Position numbers and translations under genes: made by a program. The notes beneath the pieces were generated by a model that ran no database searches, had not been told where the DNA came from, and worked only from the letters and a program-made list of their open reading frames with translations. A stretch of 64,000 nucleotides of DNA from Pseudomonas sp. GV085 (GTDB lineage: Bacteria; Pseudomonadota; Gammaproteobacteria; Pseudomonadales; Pseudomonadaceae). The number at the start of each line of letters is the position of its first letter. Position 1 is the stretch's first letter. The stretch spans positions 124,001 through 188,000 of the forward strand of contig NZ_QAOV01000001.1 of the NCBI RefSeq assembly GCF_003050925.1, written 5' to 3'. Shown piece after piece: positions 35,912 through 48,233 of this stretch.

Positions 35912-37036
35912 TTGCGTATCGCTTTTCTCATCTCGATCTGGCTGTTGAGCTTCGGCGCCCTCGGGGCACCGGGCGATGTGGCGACGCTCGATCGCAGCAC
36001 CTGGCCAGAAAAGCTCGGCAACCCGACACTGTTCGACGTGGCGTCGAGGGCCGAGATCCTCATGTTTTCCAGTGTGCTGTTGGCCAGCGAGGCGCTGGAT
36101 GAACCCGCCCTGGCCCAGCGCCTGGGCCTGCGCACGATCAATCTGGAGTCGGTCAACCGGGTTCGCCAGCGTCTGTGGCAACGACTGCTGGCCAACTACA
36201 ACTTCGCCCAACAGAGTTGCGACCAGGATGCCTCCTTCTGTTTTCTGGTCGACGACATGCCGACCCTGCACGAACAGGCCGCCAGGTTCCACGTCAGCGC
36301 GGACAGCTACTACATCAAGTGGGCCGAGCCGAGCCGTGTGTTTCACGCCCAATACCTGGACGAGCAGTTGCGCAAGGCCGCGCTGTTCCCGCAAACCAGC
36401 AGCGAAGTCGATCGTTTTGGCGACTATGAGCGCAGCGGCGATGGGATGCATGACCGGCTGTTTCTGCTGACTTTCGACAGCGCTGCCAATGCCGCGCCGG
36501 ATAACACCGCCTGGGTCACCGAGTACCTGCGCAAGTCGAACCTGAGCGGGACGTTCTTCGTCCTCGGCAAGGACATCCAGGCCCGTTTGGCCGAGCATTC
36601 GGTGAGTAACCTGCAAGCGACCTACTCGACCCAGTGCATTGGCGTACAAGGCTGGGAATTCCGCTCCCACAGCCACTGGCAGGACTGGCAGGACTCGGTG
36701 CGCCGCAGCGCCGAACTGGTCAAAAGCAAGCTGCCGGAGAACTACGTGCCACTGTTCCGTCCGCCGGATGGCCAGCGCCGTTCCGATGCCGAAGGCTTCT
36801 TCAAGGCTCAGGGTCTGCAGGTCGCGCTGTGGGACATCGACGCCCAGGACGGCGCCGGCAAACTCAAGGGCAGCCCGAGTGCGCAACGGGTGCTGACCCT
36901 GATGCTGCTGTGGCGGCACGGCGTGATCAATTTCAATGTGAAACAGGAGGGGGTGAAAACGGCGTTGCCGTGGCTGGTCACGCAAACGGCGCCTGTCGGA
37001 ATCGGCTGGGAAGATTGCCAGGATGCGTTTCGCTGA
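35912..37036 (+). CDS. Polysaccharide deacetylase (NodB-like) family protein
   Basis: 374 residues from a TTG start with GGAG eight nt upstream; the TTG directly precedes a clear signal peptide (LRIAFLISIWLLSFGALGA). The first 180 residues are helical with a CDQDASFCF cysteine pair and match nothing I know. The C-terminal half is NodB-like: LFLLTFDSAANA (first strand with the Asp), SGTFFVLGKD, a metal-site-like FRSHSHWQDW, RPPDGQRRSDA, and ALWDIDAQDG. Predicted periplasmic or secreted carbohydrate deacetylase. Substrate unknown. It is not part of the alginate operon. Confidence 0.82.
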   Translation: MRIAFLISIWLLSFGALGAPGDVATLDRSTWPEKLGNPTLFDVASRAEILMFSSVLLASEALDEPALAQRLGLRTINLESVNRVRQRLWQRLLANYNFAQQSCDQDASFCFLVDDMPTLHEQAARFHVSADSYYIKWAEPSRVFHAQYLDEQLRKAALFPQTSSEVDRFGDYERSGDGMHDRLFLLTFDSAANAAPDNTAWVTEYLRKSNLSGTFFVLGKDIQARLAEHSVSNLQATYSTQCIGVQGWEFRSHSHWQDWQDSVRRSAELVKSKLPENYVPLFRPPDGQRRSDAEGFFKAQGLQVALWDIDAQDGAGKLKGSPSAQRVLTLMLLWRHGVINFNVKQEGVKTALPWLVTQTAPVGIGWEDCQDAFR

Positions 37037-37043
37037 AAACGGC

Positions 37044-37068
37044 AAAACCCCGTAAACATCGGGTTTTT
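37044..37068 (+). terminator. Weak intrinsic terminator after the deacetylase-like gene
   Basis: AAAACCC, a 10-nt loop, then GGGTTTTT, eight nt after the stop codon. Confidence 0.6.
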
Positions 37069-37372
37069 GGCGATTTTGGAAGGGGATTCGTTGCAGGTCG
37101 ACTTATGACTGTAAACGGGTGATGGCAGTCCGCCAAGTGCTATTGGTCATTCTGAAAAATAAACTTCAAAAAAGCGTCAAAGTACTTTTTTCTGTCATAC
37201 GTTTTGGAGTATTACGAAGACAGACCGCCGAAACCTGCAACACAGGTGGCGTCTTCCAAGACCCCGCATGTATGCAGAACACTTGAGTCCCCGCAGGTGT
37301 ATTCGGCAGTCACTTCGAGGCGCAGCACCGTCAAGGTATTGCGTCGAATGGCTCCCACAAAGGTGACCGAGT
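37069..37372 (+). promoter_or_regulatory. Intergenic region upstream of the PhoH-like gene
   Basis: About 300 bp without a supported gene. The centre is AT-rich and has the inverted A/T tracts AAAAAAG-N10-CTTTTTT (37169-37192 approximately). The last 100 bp are GC-rich and probably form the mRNA leader. No definite promoter boxes assigned. Confidence 0.4.
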
Positions 37373-38767
37373 ATGGATGATCACGGACGTAGCTCTTCTT
37401 CCAACCAGCCAATCCTTTATGTACTCGATACCAACGTATTGATTCACGATCCAAACGCGCTGCTCAACTTCGAAGAACACCACGTCGCGATCCCGATGAC
37501 CGTGCTTGAAGAGCTCGACAAGCTCAAGAGCGGGCATCACAGCGTTGCCGCCGAATGCCGCCAGGCCATCCGCCTGATCGACAAGACCCTGGGCGATGCC
37601 TCACCCGAGGACGTCGAGCAGGGTGTGCCGATCCAGCGTGGCAAAAGCGGACCCAAGGGTTTGCTGTCAATTCTGATGATCAGGAATGCCGAGCCGAATC
37701 TGATTCTGCCCGAGCACCTGAACGACAACAAAATCATCAACCAACTGATCGACCTGCACGCGCGCGACCCGAAAAAGCCCGTGGTGCTGGTCACCAAAGA
37801 CATCAACATGCGCCTCAAGGCGCGCGCCTGCGGGATCGAGGCCGAGGACTACAGCACCGACCAACTGGTCGACGACGTGTCCTTGCTGCCCAACGGCTAC
37901 CACAACATGACCGGCTCTTTCTGGGACCGCGTGAGCAAGGTCGAAACCCGTCAGGACCACGGCCGCACCTGGCATCAGGTGCAGTTGATCGACAACTTGC
38001 CGGCGGTGCACATCAATGAATTCATCATTGATGAACAGGGCTTTGTCGGCTGGATCAAGGAGATCGAAGAGGACCGCCTGCTGATCCTCGACCTGCACCA
38101 GGAACCGCTGCTGCACCAGGAGGCCTGGGGCCTGAAACCGCGTGATATCTATCAGAGCCTGGCGCTGTACGCCTTGCTCGATCCGGACATCCACCTGGTC
38201 AACCTGTCGGGTGCCGCGGGTTCGGGTAAAACCATCCTGGCGCTGGCCGCTGCGATCGAGCAGACCATGGTCAGCAAACGTTATCGCCGCATCATCGCCA
38301 CCCGCAGCGTGCAGGGCCTGGACCAGGAAATCGGCTTTCTGCCCGGCACCGAGGCGGAAAAAATGGAGCCGTGGCTGGGCGCCATCACCGACAACCTCGA
38401 AGCCTTGCACATGGATGACGAAAGCACCCATGGCAGCGTCGACTACATCCTCAGCAAAGTGCCGTTGCAGTTCAAATCCCTCAACTACATCCGGGGCCGC
38501 AGCTTCCAGCAGAGCCTGATTTTGATCGACGAATGCCAGAACCTCACGCCGCACCAGATGAAAACCATCATCACCCGTGCCGGCGCCGGTTCCAAAGTGG
38601 TGTGCCTGGGCAACCTGGCGCAGATCGACACCCCTTACCTGTCCGCGACCAGCTCCGGGCTGACCTACCTCACTGAACGCTTCAAGGACTTCCCGAACGG
38701 GGTGCACATCACCCTGCAAGGGGTACCACGCTCGATCCTGGCCGAATACGCCGAATCGCATTTGTAA
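37373..38767 (+). CDS. PIN domain / PhoH-family ATPase (YlaK type)
   Basis: 464-residue fusion of an N-terminal PIN RNase-like domain (LDTNVLIHDP at about residues 19-28, TVLEELDKLK with acidic residues) and a C-terminal PhoH NTPase domain. Walker A is GAAGSGKT (about residues 282-289). The Walker B-type segment is LILIDECQNLTPHQMKTI. PIN-PhoH proteins are thought to be RNA-unwinding and cleaving enzymes linked to stress, but the substrate here is unknown. Monocistronic, ending in a strong terminator. Confidence 0.93.
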   Translation: MDDHGRSSSSNQPILYVLDTNVLIHDPNALLNFEEHHVAIPMTVLEELDKLKSGHHSVAAECRQAIRLIDKTLGDASPEDVEQGVPIQRGKSGPKGLLSILMIRNAEPNLILPEHLNDNKIINQLIDLHARDPKKPVVLVTKDINMRLKARACGIEAEDYSTDQLVDDVSLLPNGYHNMTGSFWDRVSKVETRQDHGRTWHQVQLIDNLPAVHINEFIIDEQGFVGWIKEIEEDRLLILDLHQEPLLHQEAWGLKPRDIYQSLALYALLDPDIHLVNLSGAAGSGKTILALAAAIEQTMVSKRYRRIIATRSVQGLDQEIGFLPGTEAEKMEPWLGAITDNLEALHMDDESTHGSVDYILSKVPLQFKSLNYIRGRSFQQSLILIDECQNLTPHQMKTIITRAGAGSKVVCLGNLAQIDTPYLSATSSGLTYLTERFKDFPNGVHITLQGVPRSILAEYAESHL

Positions 38768-38779
38768 CTGTCCATCGGA

Positions 38780-38811
38780 ACCGGGCGGCCCTACAGCCGC
38801 CCGGTTTTTTA
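38780..38811 (+). terminator. Rho-independent terminator after the PhoH-like gene
   Basis: ACCGGGCGGC, a 6-nt loop, GCCGCCCGGT, then TTTTT. Perfect 10-bp stem. Confidence 0.93.
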
Positions 38812-38830
38812 TGCCCGACACAAATTCTCT

Positions 38831-38911
38831 GTAGGAGCGAGCTTGCTCGCGAAGGTGGATCAGGCAACGCTGCGTAGACTGACACACCATCGCGAGCAAG
38901 CTCGCTCCTAC
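38831..38911. repeat. REP pair, GAGCTTGCTCGCGA family
   Basis: GTAGGAGCGAGCTTGCTCGCG and the inverted CGCGAGCAAGCTCGCTCCTAC. The inner sequence (GGTGGATCAGGCA ... GACTGACACACCATCGCG) is nearly shared with the REP pair at 43251-43331. Confidence 0.9.
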
Positions 38912-38995
38912 AGGGACTGCGGCAAGCCGACAATCGTGCGTGCGGAAATTTGACCTGCAGGTTTACAATCGACGCTCCTGATCAGGAGTAATCCC

Positions 38996-39469
38996 GTGCT
39001 GACTCATCTCGATTCCCAAGGTCGCGCCAACATGGTCGACGTCACTGAAAAAGCCGTGACGTTCCGTGAGGCGACCGCCCAAGCGCTGGTGCGCATGCTG
39101 CCCGAAACCCTGCAGATGATCGTCAGTGGCGGCCACCCCAAGGGTGATGTGTTTGCCGTGGCGCGCATTGCCGGCATTCAGGCAGCGAAGAAAACCAGCG
39201 ATCTGATTCCCCTGTGCCATCCGCTGATGCTGACCGGCGTCAAGGTCGAGCTCAGTGCCGAAGGCGACGATTCGGTGCGCATCGTGGCGCGCTGCAAGCT
39301 GTCCGGGCAGACTGGTGTCGAGATGGAGGCGTTGACCGCTGCCAGTGTCGCCGCGCTGACCATCTACGACATGTGCAAGGCCGTGGACCGCGGCATGACC
39401 ATCGAAAGCGTGCGTCTGCTGGAGAAGGTCGGTGGCAAGAGTGGTCATTTCCAGGCGGAGCAGCCATGA
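38996..39469 (+). CDS. moaC: Cyclic pyranopterin monophosphate synthase MoaC
   Basis: 157 residues, the usual length. It converts the MoaA product to cyclic pyranopterin monophosphate in molybdenum-cofactor synthesis. GTG start with CAGGAG seven nt upstream. Conserved segments are [70 protein letters not shown] and the final [12 protein letters not shown]. Its stop overlaps the moaD start (ATGA). Confidence 0.98.
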   Translation: MLTHLDSQGRANMVDVTEKAVTFREATAQALVRMLPETLQMIVSGGHPKGDVFAVARIAGIQAAKKTSDLIPLCHPLMLTGVKVELSAEGDDSVRIVARCKLSGQTGVEMEALTAASVAALTIYDMCKAVDRGMTIESVRLLEKVGGKSGHFQAEQP

Positions 39470-39708
39470 ACGTTACCGTGAAGTTTTTCGCTCGTTATCG
39501 TGAAGCGCTGGGTGTGGACTCGGTGAAGGTTCAAGGCGATTTCGCCACCGTTGACGATATCCGCGCACTGTTGGCCCAGCGTGACGGTGCCGAGGTGTTG
39601 AGCGAGCAAAACCTGATGTGCGCCCGCAACGAAGACCTCTGCCAGCTCGACGAGCCGGTCAGCGAGGGCGATGAAGTGGCGTTCTTCCCGACTGTGACCG
39701 GAGGCTGA
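39466..39708 (+). CDS. moaD: Molybdopterin synthase sulfur-carrier subunit MoaD
   Basis: 80-residue ubiquitin-like protein ending in the double glycine (FFPTVTGG) that is thiocarboxylated and donates sulfur to cyclic pyranopterin monophosphate. The start [16 protein letters not shown] is typical. Overlaps moaC by 4 nt and is followed 3 nt later by moaE, its partner subunit, so the three are coupled. Confidence 0.97.
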   Translation: MNVTVKFFARYREALGVDSVKVQGDFATVDDIRALLAQRDGAEVLSEQNLMCARNEDLCQLDEPVSEGDEVAFFPTVTGG

Positions 39709-39711
39709 ACC

Positions 39712-40164
39712 ATGGCCATTCGCTTGCAGTCCACGCCGTTCGACCCGGGTGCCGAGGTCAACGCCATGCACGACGCCAACGTCGGCGTGGGGGCGGTGGT
39801 GAGTTTTGTCGGCTATGTGCGCGACTTCAACGACGGCCTCGATGTGGCCGGGATGTTCCTCGAGCATTATCCCGGCATGACCGAAAAAGCCCTCGGCAAG
39901 ATCGCCACCGAGGCCGAGCAGCGCTGGCCGCTGCTCAAGCTGGAAGTGCTGCACCGCGTCGGCACCCTGGAACCGGGCGAGCCGATTGTCTTCGTCGGCG
40001 CGGCCAGCGCCCATCGTCAGGCGGCATTCGACGCCTGCGCCTTTGTCATGGATTACCTGAAAACCCGTGCGCCGTTCTGGAAGAAAGAAAACACCAGCGA
40101 CGGGCCGCGCTGGGTCGAGGGGCGTGACAGTGATCATGCGGCGGCGGATCGCTGGAAACAGTAG
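39712..40164 (+). CDS. moaE: Molybdopterin synthase catalytic subunit MoaE
   Basis: 150 residues, family length. It combines with MoaD to insert the dithiolene sulfurs of molybdopterin. Conserved parts are GAVVSFVGYVRDFNDG, LEHYPGMTEKAL, VLHRVGTLEPGEPIVFVGAASAHRQAAF and the active-site lysine segment APFWKKENT. Last gene of the moaCDE unit; a REP pair follows. Confidence 0.98.
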   Translation: MAIRLQSTPFDPGAEVNAMHDANVGVGAVVSFVGYVRDFNDGLDVAGMFLEHYPGMTEKALGKIATEAEQRWPLLKLEVLHRVGTLEPGEPIVFVGAASAHRQAAFDACAFVMDYLKTRAPFWKKENTSDGPRWVEGRDSDHAAADRWKQ

Positions 40165-40190
40165 TTTCTGCGGCGTCTCTGATTAAGCTA

Positions 40191-40262
40191 TCGCGAGCAG
40201 GCTCGCTCCTACAGTAGATCTGTGTTCACAGTTCAAATGTAGGAGCGAGCCTGCTCGCGATG
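40191..40262. repeat. REP pair, GAGCCTGCTCGCGATG family (tail-to-tail)
   Basis: TCGCGAGCAGGCTCGCTCC ... then inverted GGAGCGAGCCTGCTCGCGA, with 34 bp between. Between moaE and dauT. Confidence 0.9.
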
Positions 40263-40310
40263 GCGTCATCTGCATCAGCAAAATTCTTGATGAACCACCA
40301 CCCGACCACC

Positions 40311-40451
40311 GGCCGGAACGGGCTGCATTTGCCTCATTGACGATTTATACATAAAAGTCCAGTATGGAATTATAAGTACAAAAAAGATTTCCACCCGTTT
40401 CAGCTTTTTCTTCTGTCTTGCCAAACCAACAACAACCGCGAGAAAACGAAC
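40311..40451 (+). promoter_or_regulatory. dauT upstream region with candidate DauR-type motif
   Basis: TAAAAGTCCAGTATGGAAT at 40352-40370 shares TAAAAGTCCA and following AT-rich bases with the region upstream of dauB (44334 down to 44311). The centre TCCA-GTA-TGGA is an inverted repeat. Confidence 0.55.
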
Positions 40452-41228
40452 ATGAAGAAGTTCCCCCTCATCACCGGTCTGGCCTTGAGCCTGTTGGCGT
40501 GCAGTTCTGTATTCGCCGCCGAGAAAACCCTGCGCATTGGCATTGAAGCCGCTTACCCGCCGTTCGCCTCGAAAACCGACAAAGGCGAAATCGTCGGTTT
40601 CGACTATGACATCGGCAATGCCCTGTGCGCACAGATGAAGGCCAAGTGTGTGTGGGTGGAAGGTGAGTTCGACGGTCTGATTCCTTCCCTGAAGGTGAAG
40701 AAAATCGACATGGCGCTGTCGTCCATGACCATCAATGAAGACCGCAAGAAGTCGGTGGACTTCACCCACAAGTACTATTTCACTTCGTCGCGTCTGGTGA
40801 TGAAGGATGGCGCGGTGGTGGATGACCAGTACGCCAGCCTCAAGGGCAAGACCGTCGGCGTGCAGCGCGCCACCACCACCGACCGTTACGCCACCGAGGT
40901 GTTCGAGCCCAAGGGCATCAACGTCAAGCGCTACAGCAACAACGAAGAAATCTACATGGACCTGGCCGCCGGTCGCCTCGACGCGATTTTTGCCGACACT
41001 ATTCCGCTCAATGATTTCCTGTCGATGCCCCGTGGCAAGGGTTACGCCTTTGTCGGGCCGGAGCTGAAAGATCCGAAATATGTGGGCGAGGGTGCCGGGA
41101 TTGCCGTGCGCAAGGGCAATACCGAACTGGTCAGCGAGCTGAACACGGCTATCGATGGTATTCGTGCCAATGGTGAGTACCAGAAGATTTCGGACAAGTA
41201 TTTCAAGTCCGACATCTACGGCGACTGA
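40452..41228 (+). CDS. dauT: Periplasmic amino-acid-binding protein, probably D-arginine/basic amino acid (DauT-like)
   Basis: 258-residue extracellular solute-binding protein family 3. The signal peptide [18 protein letters not shown] is cleaved near residue 22. Mature signature: [29 protein letters not shown], then [21 protein letters not shown], as in lysine/arginine/ornithine-binding proteins. No permease or ATPase gene is adjacent, so it must borrow a transporter from elsewhere. It is convergent with dauR. In P. aeruginosa the gene next to dauBAR encodes such a protein, and the shared upstream motif supports common control. Confidence 0.88.
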   Translation: MKKFPLITGLALSLLACSSVFAAEKTLRIGIEAAYPPFASKTDKGEIVGFDYDIGNALCAQMKAKCVWVEGEFDGLIPSLKVKKIDMALSSMTINEDRKKSVDFTHKYYFTSSRLVMKDGAVVDDQYASLKGKTVGVQRATTTDRYATEVFEPKGINVKRYSNNEEIYMDLAAGRLDAIFADTIPLNDFLSMPRGKGYAFVGPELKDPKYVGEGAGIAVRKGNTELVSELNTAIDGIRANGEYQKISDKYFKSDIYGD

Positions 41229-41236
41229 TGGTCCGC

Positions 41237-41309
41237 CATCGCGAGCAGGCTCGCTCCTACAGGGTACGGTGTACGCCGATCCATTGTAGGAGCGAGCCTG
41301 CTCGCGATG
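41237..41309. repeat. REP pair between dauT and dauR (tail-to-tail)
   Basis: CATCGCGAGCAGGCTCGCTCC and inverted GGAGCGAGCCTGCTCGCGATG. It lies between convergent genes and may act as a two-way terminator. Confidence 0.9.
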
Positions 41310-41340
41310 AGGCCAGATCAAACAATACAAATCTCAGGGC

Positions 41341-41982
41341 CTAGCCCTTCAATTCCTTCAAATGCTTGTACACCGTCGCCCGGCCCATGTTCAGCACATT
41401 GGCCACGTAGTTCGACGCACTTTTGCCCTTGAACGCACCTTCGGCGTGCAACGCCAGCACCAGTTCACGCTTGTGGTCGCGGGTCAGCAGATTCAGGCTC
41501 AGCTGGCGTTCGCGCAGCCAGGCGTGGAGGAAAGTGTTGATCCGTTCCTGCCAGTCATCGCGGAACAGTGAATCCGGTTGCGGGATCAGCTTGGTCGGCG
41601 ACAGGAACAGGTCCAAAGCGGCCTTGGCATTTTCGAACAACGAAATGTTCAGGTTGATGCACAGCACCGCCAGCGGATGACCCTCGCTGTCGCGTAGCAC
41701 CGTGCTGAGGCTGCGAATCTTCTGACCATCCCAGTTGAGCTTTTCGTACGGCCCGATGTTTCGTTCGCTGACATCGTCGCTGAGCATGTCTTCCAGCGCC
41801 GAGTCGTCGCCGATTTCCCGTTTGGACAGGTTGTTGGCGATGTAGTCGACCTTTTGCGTACGCAGGTCGTGCAGCACCACTTCGGCGTGGGGAAAGAACA
41901 GTGTGGCGATGGCATCGGCGATCGCCCGGAAGTTATCCAGCGACGCAGTGTTCGGGACCGAGTCTTTTTCGGGGGCGTTCAT
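41341..41982 (-). CDS. dauR: YheO/DauR-type transcriptional regulator (PAS-like + HTH)
   Basis: 213 residues. The N-terminal YheO-like PAS domain (FRAIADAIATLFFPHAEVVLHD, then DGQKIRSLSTVLRDSEGHPLAVLCINLN) is followed by a C-terminal HTH_22 domain (RELVLALHAEGAFKGKSASNYVANVLNMGRATVYKHLKELKG, about residues 170-213). Third gene of the dauB-dauA-dauR set. In P. aeruginosa DauR represses dauBAR and D-arginine relieves it. Inferred to act the same way here. Confidence 0.9.
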   Translation of the reverse strand: MNAPEKDSVPNTASLDNFRAIADAIATLFFPHAEVVLHDLRTQKVDYIANNLSKREIGDDSALEDMLSDDVSERNIGPYEKLNWDGQKIRSLSTVLRDSEGHPLAVLCINLNISLFENAKAALDLFLSPTKLIPQPDSLFRDDWQERINTFLHAWLRERQLSLNLLTRDHKRELVLALHAEGAFKGKSASNYVANVLNMGRATVYKHLKELKG

Positions 41983-42078
41983 ACAGTGGAACTCCAGGCA
42001 GCGTCAGCGCCCCATCAAAGGGGCTCTGAAAGTGTGCCGTAATCGTGTGGGCGCGTCACCTGAGGATCAGGATCAGGA

Positions 42079-44284
<2,206 letters not shown>

Positions 44285-44307
44285 GGCCTGCTCCGGAGCT
44301 GGAAGTA

Positions 44308-44336
44308 AACTAATTTGTCTATTATGGACTTTTAGA
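44308..44336 (-). promoter_or_regulatory. Candidate DauR operator upstream of dauB
   Basis: On the minus strand TAAAAGTCCATAATAGAC starts at 44334, in the same orientation to its gene as the motif upstream of dauT. GTC-N7-GAC gives partial symmetry. Pairing the two sites is an inference from shared sequence and shared pathway. Confidence 0.5.
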
Positions 44337-44372
44337 TATCTACAGCAAGCTCCTGTTGAAAAAAAGCCGGGC

Positions 44373-44405
44373 GAAAAAAAAGCGCAGTCCGTTTCCGGCT
44401 GCGCT
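44373..44405 (-). terminator. Rho-independent terminator of the RhlB-type helicase gene
   Basis: On the minus strand: AGCGCAG, an 11-nt loop, CTGCGCT, then seven more T residues. It lies 17 nt after the helicase stop codon. Confidence 0.92.
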
Positions 44406-44422
44406 TGTCTTTTCAGCGTCGC

Positions 44423-45913
44423 TTAATGAGGACGCTTGCGCTCAACTGCCCGCAACAGATGCGTCGGTGGCGTTTCACAGCTGATCTTGCGTCCCAGCAG
44501 TTCTTCGATGGACGGTAGCTGGTAGGAGTCGTCTTCACCGGCAAAGCTGATGGATACACCGTCGGCGCCAGCACGACCGGTCCGGCCGATGCGGTGCACG
44601 TAGTCGTCCGGCACTTCCGGAAGGGTGAAGTTGATCACGTGGCTGATGCCGTCGATGTGGATGCCGCGGCCGGCCACGTCGGTGGCCACCAGTACGCGGA
44701 TCTTGCCTTCGCGGAAACCTTCCAGGGTCTTGATGCGCTTGTGCTGCGGCACGTCGCCGGACAGTTGCGCGGCGTTGATGCCGTCGCGCACCAGGCGTTC
44801 TTCGATGCGTCGCACTTCATCCTTGCGGTTGGCGAACACGATCACCCGCTCCCAACCATTGTCGTTGACCAGGTTGTAGAGCAGTTTGTATTTGTCGGCA
44901 CCGGCCACCGCGTAGATGTGCTGCTCGACGTTTTCGCTGGCCACGTTCTGCGCTTCGATCTCGACGATCGACGGGTCGGTGGTCCATTGCTTGGCCAGGT
45001 TCATCACGTCTTCGGTGAAGGTCGCGGAGAACAGCAGCGTCTGACGCTCGGACTTCGGTGGCGTCTGGCGAATGATCTGGCGCACTTGCGGGATGAAGCC
45101 CATGTCGAGCATGCGGTCGGCTTCGTCCAGTACCATCACTTCGACCATGTCCAGATGCACGTCGCCGCGCTGGTTGAAGTCCAGCAGACGGCCCGGTGTG
45201 GCCACGAGGATGTCGCAGTGGCGGGCTTCGAGGTGCTTGAGTTGCTTGTCGAAGTCCATGCCGCCGACGAAGGTCATGACGTTGAGGCCGGTGTACTTGG
45301 TCAGGTCGGCGGCGTCCTTGGCGATCTGCACTACCAGTTCGCGGGTCGGTGCGATGATCAGTGCCCGCGGCTCACCCATGTAGCGCTCTTTCGGCGGCGG
45401 GGTTTGCAGCAGCTGGGTGATGATCGAGATCAGGAACGCAGCGGTTTTGCCGGTACCGGTCTGGGCGCGGCCGATGGCGTCTTTGCCCGCGAGGGTGAAG
45501 CCCAGCACCTGGGCCTGGATCGGCGTGCAATACGGGAAGCCCAGGTCCTGGATGGCGTGCATCAGCTCAGGGGCGAGTTTGAAATCGTGGAAGCGGGTTT
45601 TGCCTTCCTGGGGTTCGACGACGAAGTCTTCGAGTTTCCATGGGATGACCGGCGCCTTCGGCTTGGGTTCACGGCGCGGTTTGGCGGGTTTCGGCGTTTC
45701 GCTGCGTGGTTCTTCCGGGGGGGTTATCGCCGCAGGCTGGGCAGTTTGTGCGGTCTTCGGCTCATGCTTGGGTGCCGCGGTGGGGGCGGCCCGTTCAGAC
45801 TGATTACCGTCGGTGCGGTGGCCGGGAGCGTGAGACGCAGCGCTGGGAACAGGCGCGAGTTGCTCAGTCTCGCTTTTACCGAACATTTTCTTGAGTGCTT
45901 TGAGCACGGTCAT
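44423..45913 (-). CDS. rhlB: DEAD-box ATP-dependent RNA helicase RhlB
   Basis: 496 residues. The N-terminal 90 residues are low-complexity, rich in Pro, Ala, Lys and Glu. The helicase core follows: [26 protein letters not shown] (Q motif), AQTGTGKT (Walker A), [31 protein letters not shown] (DEAD), [21 protein letters not shown] and [10 protein letters not shown]. RhlB-type helicases unwind RNA for the degradosome. Its position next to dauB and an esterase matches P. aeruginosa PA3861. The proline-rich extension may mediate protein contacts. Confidence 0.93.
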   Translation of the reverse strand: MTVLKALKKMFGKSETEQLAPVPSAASHAPGHRTDGNQSERAAPTAAPKHEPKTAQTAQPAAITPPEEPRSETPKPAKPRREPKPKAPVIPWKLEDFVVEPQEGKTRFHDFKLAPELMHAIQDLGFPYCTPIQAQVLGFTLAGKDAIGRAQTGTGKTAAFLISIITQLLQTPPPKERYMGEPRALIIAPTRELVVQIAKDAADLTKYTGLNVMTFVGGMDFDKQLKHLEARHCDILVATPGRLLDFNQRGDVHLDMVEVMVLDEADRMLDMGFIPQVRQIIRQTPPKSERQTLLFSATFTEDVMNLAKQWTTDPSIVEIEAQNVASENVEQHIYAVAGADKYKLLYNLVNDNGWERVIVFANRKDEVRRIEERLVRDGINAAQLSGDVPQHKRIKTLEGFREGKIRVLVATDVAGRGIHIDGISHVINFTLPEVPDDYVHRIGRTGRAGADGVSISFAGEDDSYQLPSIEELLGRKISCETPPTHLLRAVERKRPH

Positions 45914-46011
45914 CTCATCAATTGGTTAAGGAATGTACGCCGGCCAGTGTAATGCAAGAACCGGGCGCGGCGTAGGGGGATGGATCAAAGGGCGCTTTTA
46001 ATCCGGAACGC

Positions 46012-47136
<1,125 letters not shown>

Positions 47137-48168
47137 ATGAAGATGTTGAAATCCACCCTGGCTATCGTGACTGCAGCCGCGGTGCTCGGTGTCAGCGGGT
47201 TTGCCCAGGCGGGTGCAACCCTGGATGCAGTGATGAAGAAGGGTTTCGTGCAGTGTGGCGTCAGCGATGGCCTGCCAGGCTTCTCGGTTCCGGATTCCAC
47301 CGGCAAGATCGTGGGTATCGATGCTGACTACTGCCGCGCAGTAGCGGCGGCGGTCTTCGGCGACGCGACCAAGGTCAAGTTCAGCCAGTTGAACGCCAAG
47401 GAGCGCTTCACCGCGCTGCAATCCGGCGAAATCGACATCCTGTCGCGCAACACCACCATGACCAGCTCCCGTGACGCCGGCATGGGCCTGAAATTCCCAG
47501 GCTTCATCACCTACTACGACGGCATCGGCTTCCTGGTAAACAACAAGCTGGGCGTCAAGAGCGCCAAGGAACTGGACGGTGCAACCATCTGCATCCAGGC
47601 CGGTACCACCACCGAACTGAACGTCTCCGACTACTTCCGCGGCAACGGCCTGAAGTACACCCCAATCACCTTCGACACCTCCGACGAAAGCGCCAAGTCG
47701 CTGGAATCCGGTCGTTGCGACGTACTGACCTCCGACAAATCCCAGCTGTTCGCCCAGCGCAGCAAGCTGGCCTCGCCGAAGGACTACGTGGTTCTGCCGG
47801 AAACCATTTCCAAGGAACCTCTGGGCCCGGTCGTGCGTAATGGCGACGACGAGTGGCTGGCCATCGTGCGTTGGACTGGCTTCGCCATGCTCAACGCTGA
47901 AGAAGCCGGCATCACTTCGAAGAACGTCGAAGCCGAAGCCAAGGGCACCAAGAACCCGGACGTTGCCCGTCTGTTGGGTACCGACGGTGAATACGGCAAA
48001 GACCTGAAAGTGAAGAAAGACTGGGTCGTGCAGATCGTCAAGCAAGTGGGTAACTACGGCGAAGTGTTCGAGAAAAACCTCGGCAAGAGCACTCCGCTGG
48101 AAATCGACCGCGGGCTGAACGCTCTGTGGAACGCTGGCGGCATTCAATACGCACCACCAGTGCGCTGA
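47137..48168 (+). CDS. aapJ: General L-amino-acid ABC transporter, periplasmic binding protein AapJ
   Basis: 343 residues, with signal peptide STLAIVTAAAVLGVSGFAQA (cleavage about residue 24). Family-3 solute-binding protein of the longer AapJ/BztA type. Blocks: KKGFVQCGVSDGLPGFS, GIDADYCRAVAAAVFG, SGEIDILSRNTTMTSSRD, TTELNVSDYFR, DKSQLFAQRSKL. GGAGG lies six nt before the ATG. First gene of aapJQMP, which takes up a wide range of L-amino acids. Confidence 0.96.
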   Translation: MKMLKSTLAIVTAAAVLGVSGFAQAGATLDAVMKKGFVQCGVSDGLPGFSVPDSTGKIVGIDADYCRAVAAAVFGDATKVKFSQLNAKERFTALQSGEIDILSRNTTMTSSRDAGMGLKFPGFITYYDGIGFLVNNKLGVKSAKELDGATICIQAGTTTELNVSDYFRGNGLKYTPITFDTSDESAKSLESGRCDVLTSDKSQLFAQRSKLASPKDYVVLPETISKEPLGPVVRNGDDEWLAIVRWTGFAMLNAEEAGITSKNVEAEAKGTKNPDVARLLGTDGEYGKDLKVKKDWVVQIVKQVGNYGEVFEKNLGKSTPLEIDRGLNALWNAGGIQYAPPVR

Positions 48169-48177
48169 TGGTTCTAT

Positions 48178-48202
48178 CACCCGGTGGGCCAACCACCGGG
48201 TG
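48178..48202 (+). other. Stem-loop in the aapJ-aapQ junction
   Basis: CACCCGGTGG-GCCAA-CCACCGGGTG, a perfect 10-bp stem starting 9 nt after the aapJ stop and with no T-run. It probably stabilises the aapJ part of the mRNA or partly terminates transcription, raising binding-protein level over the permeases. Confidence 0.8.
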
Positions 48203-48233
48203 ATGTTCTGTTCCATTATTTGCGGGGCACTTC

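Noticed and set aside
37212..37454. 80-codon minus-strand frame upstream of the PhoH-like gene
   Set aside because: Overlaps the start of the PhoH-like gene antisense and has no supporting features.
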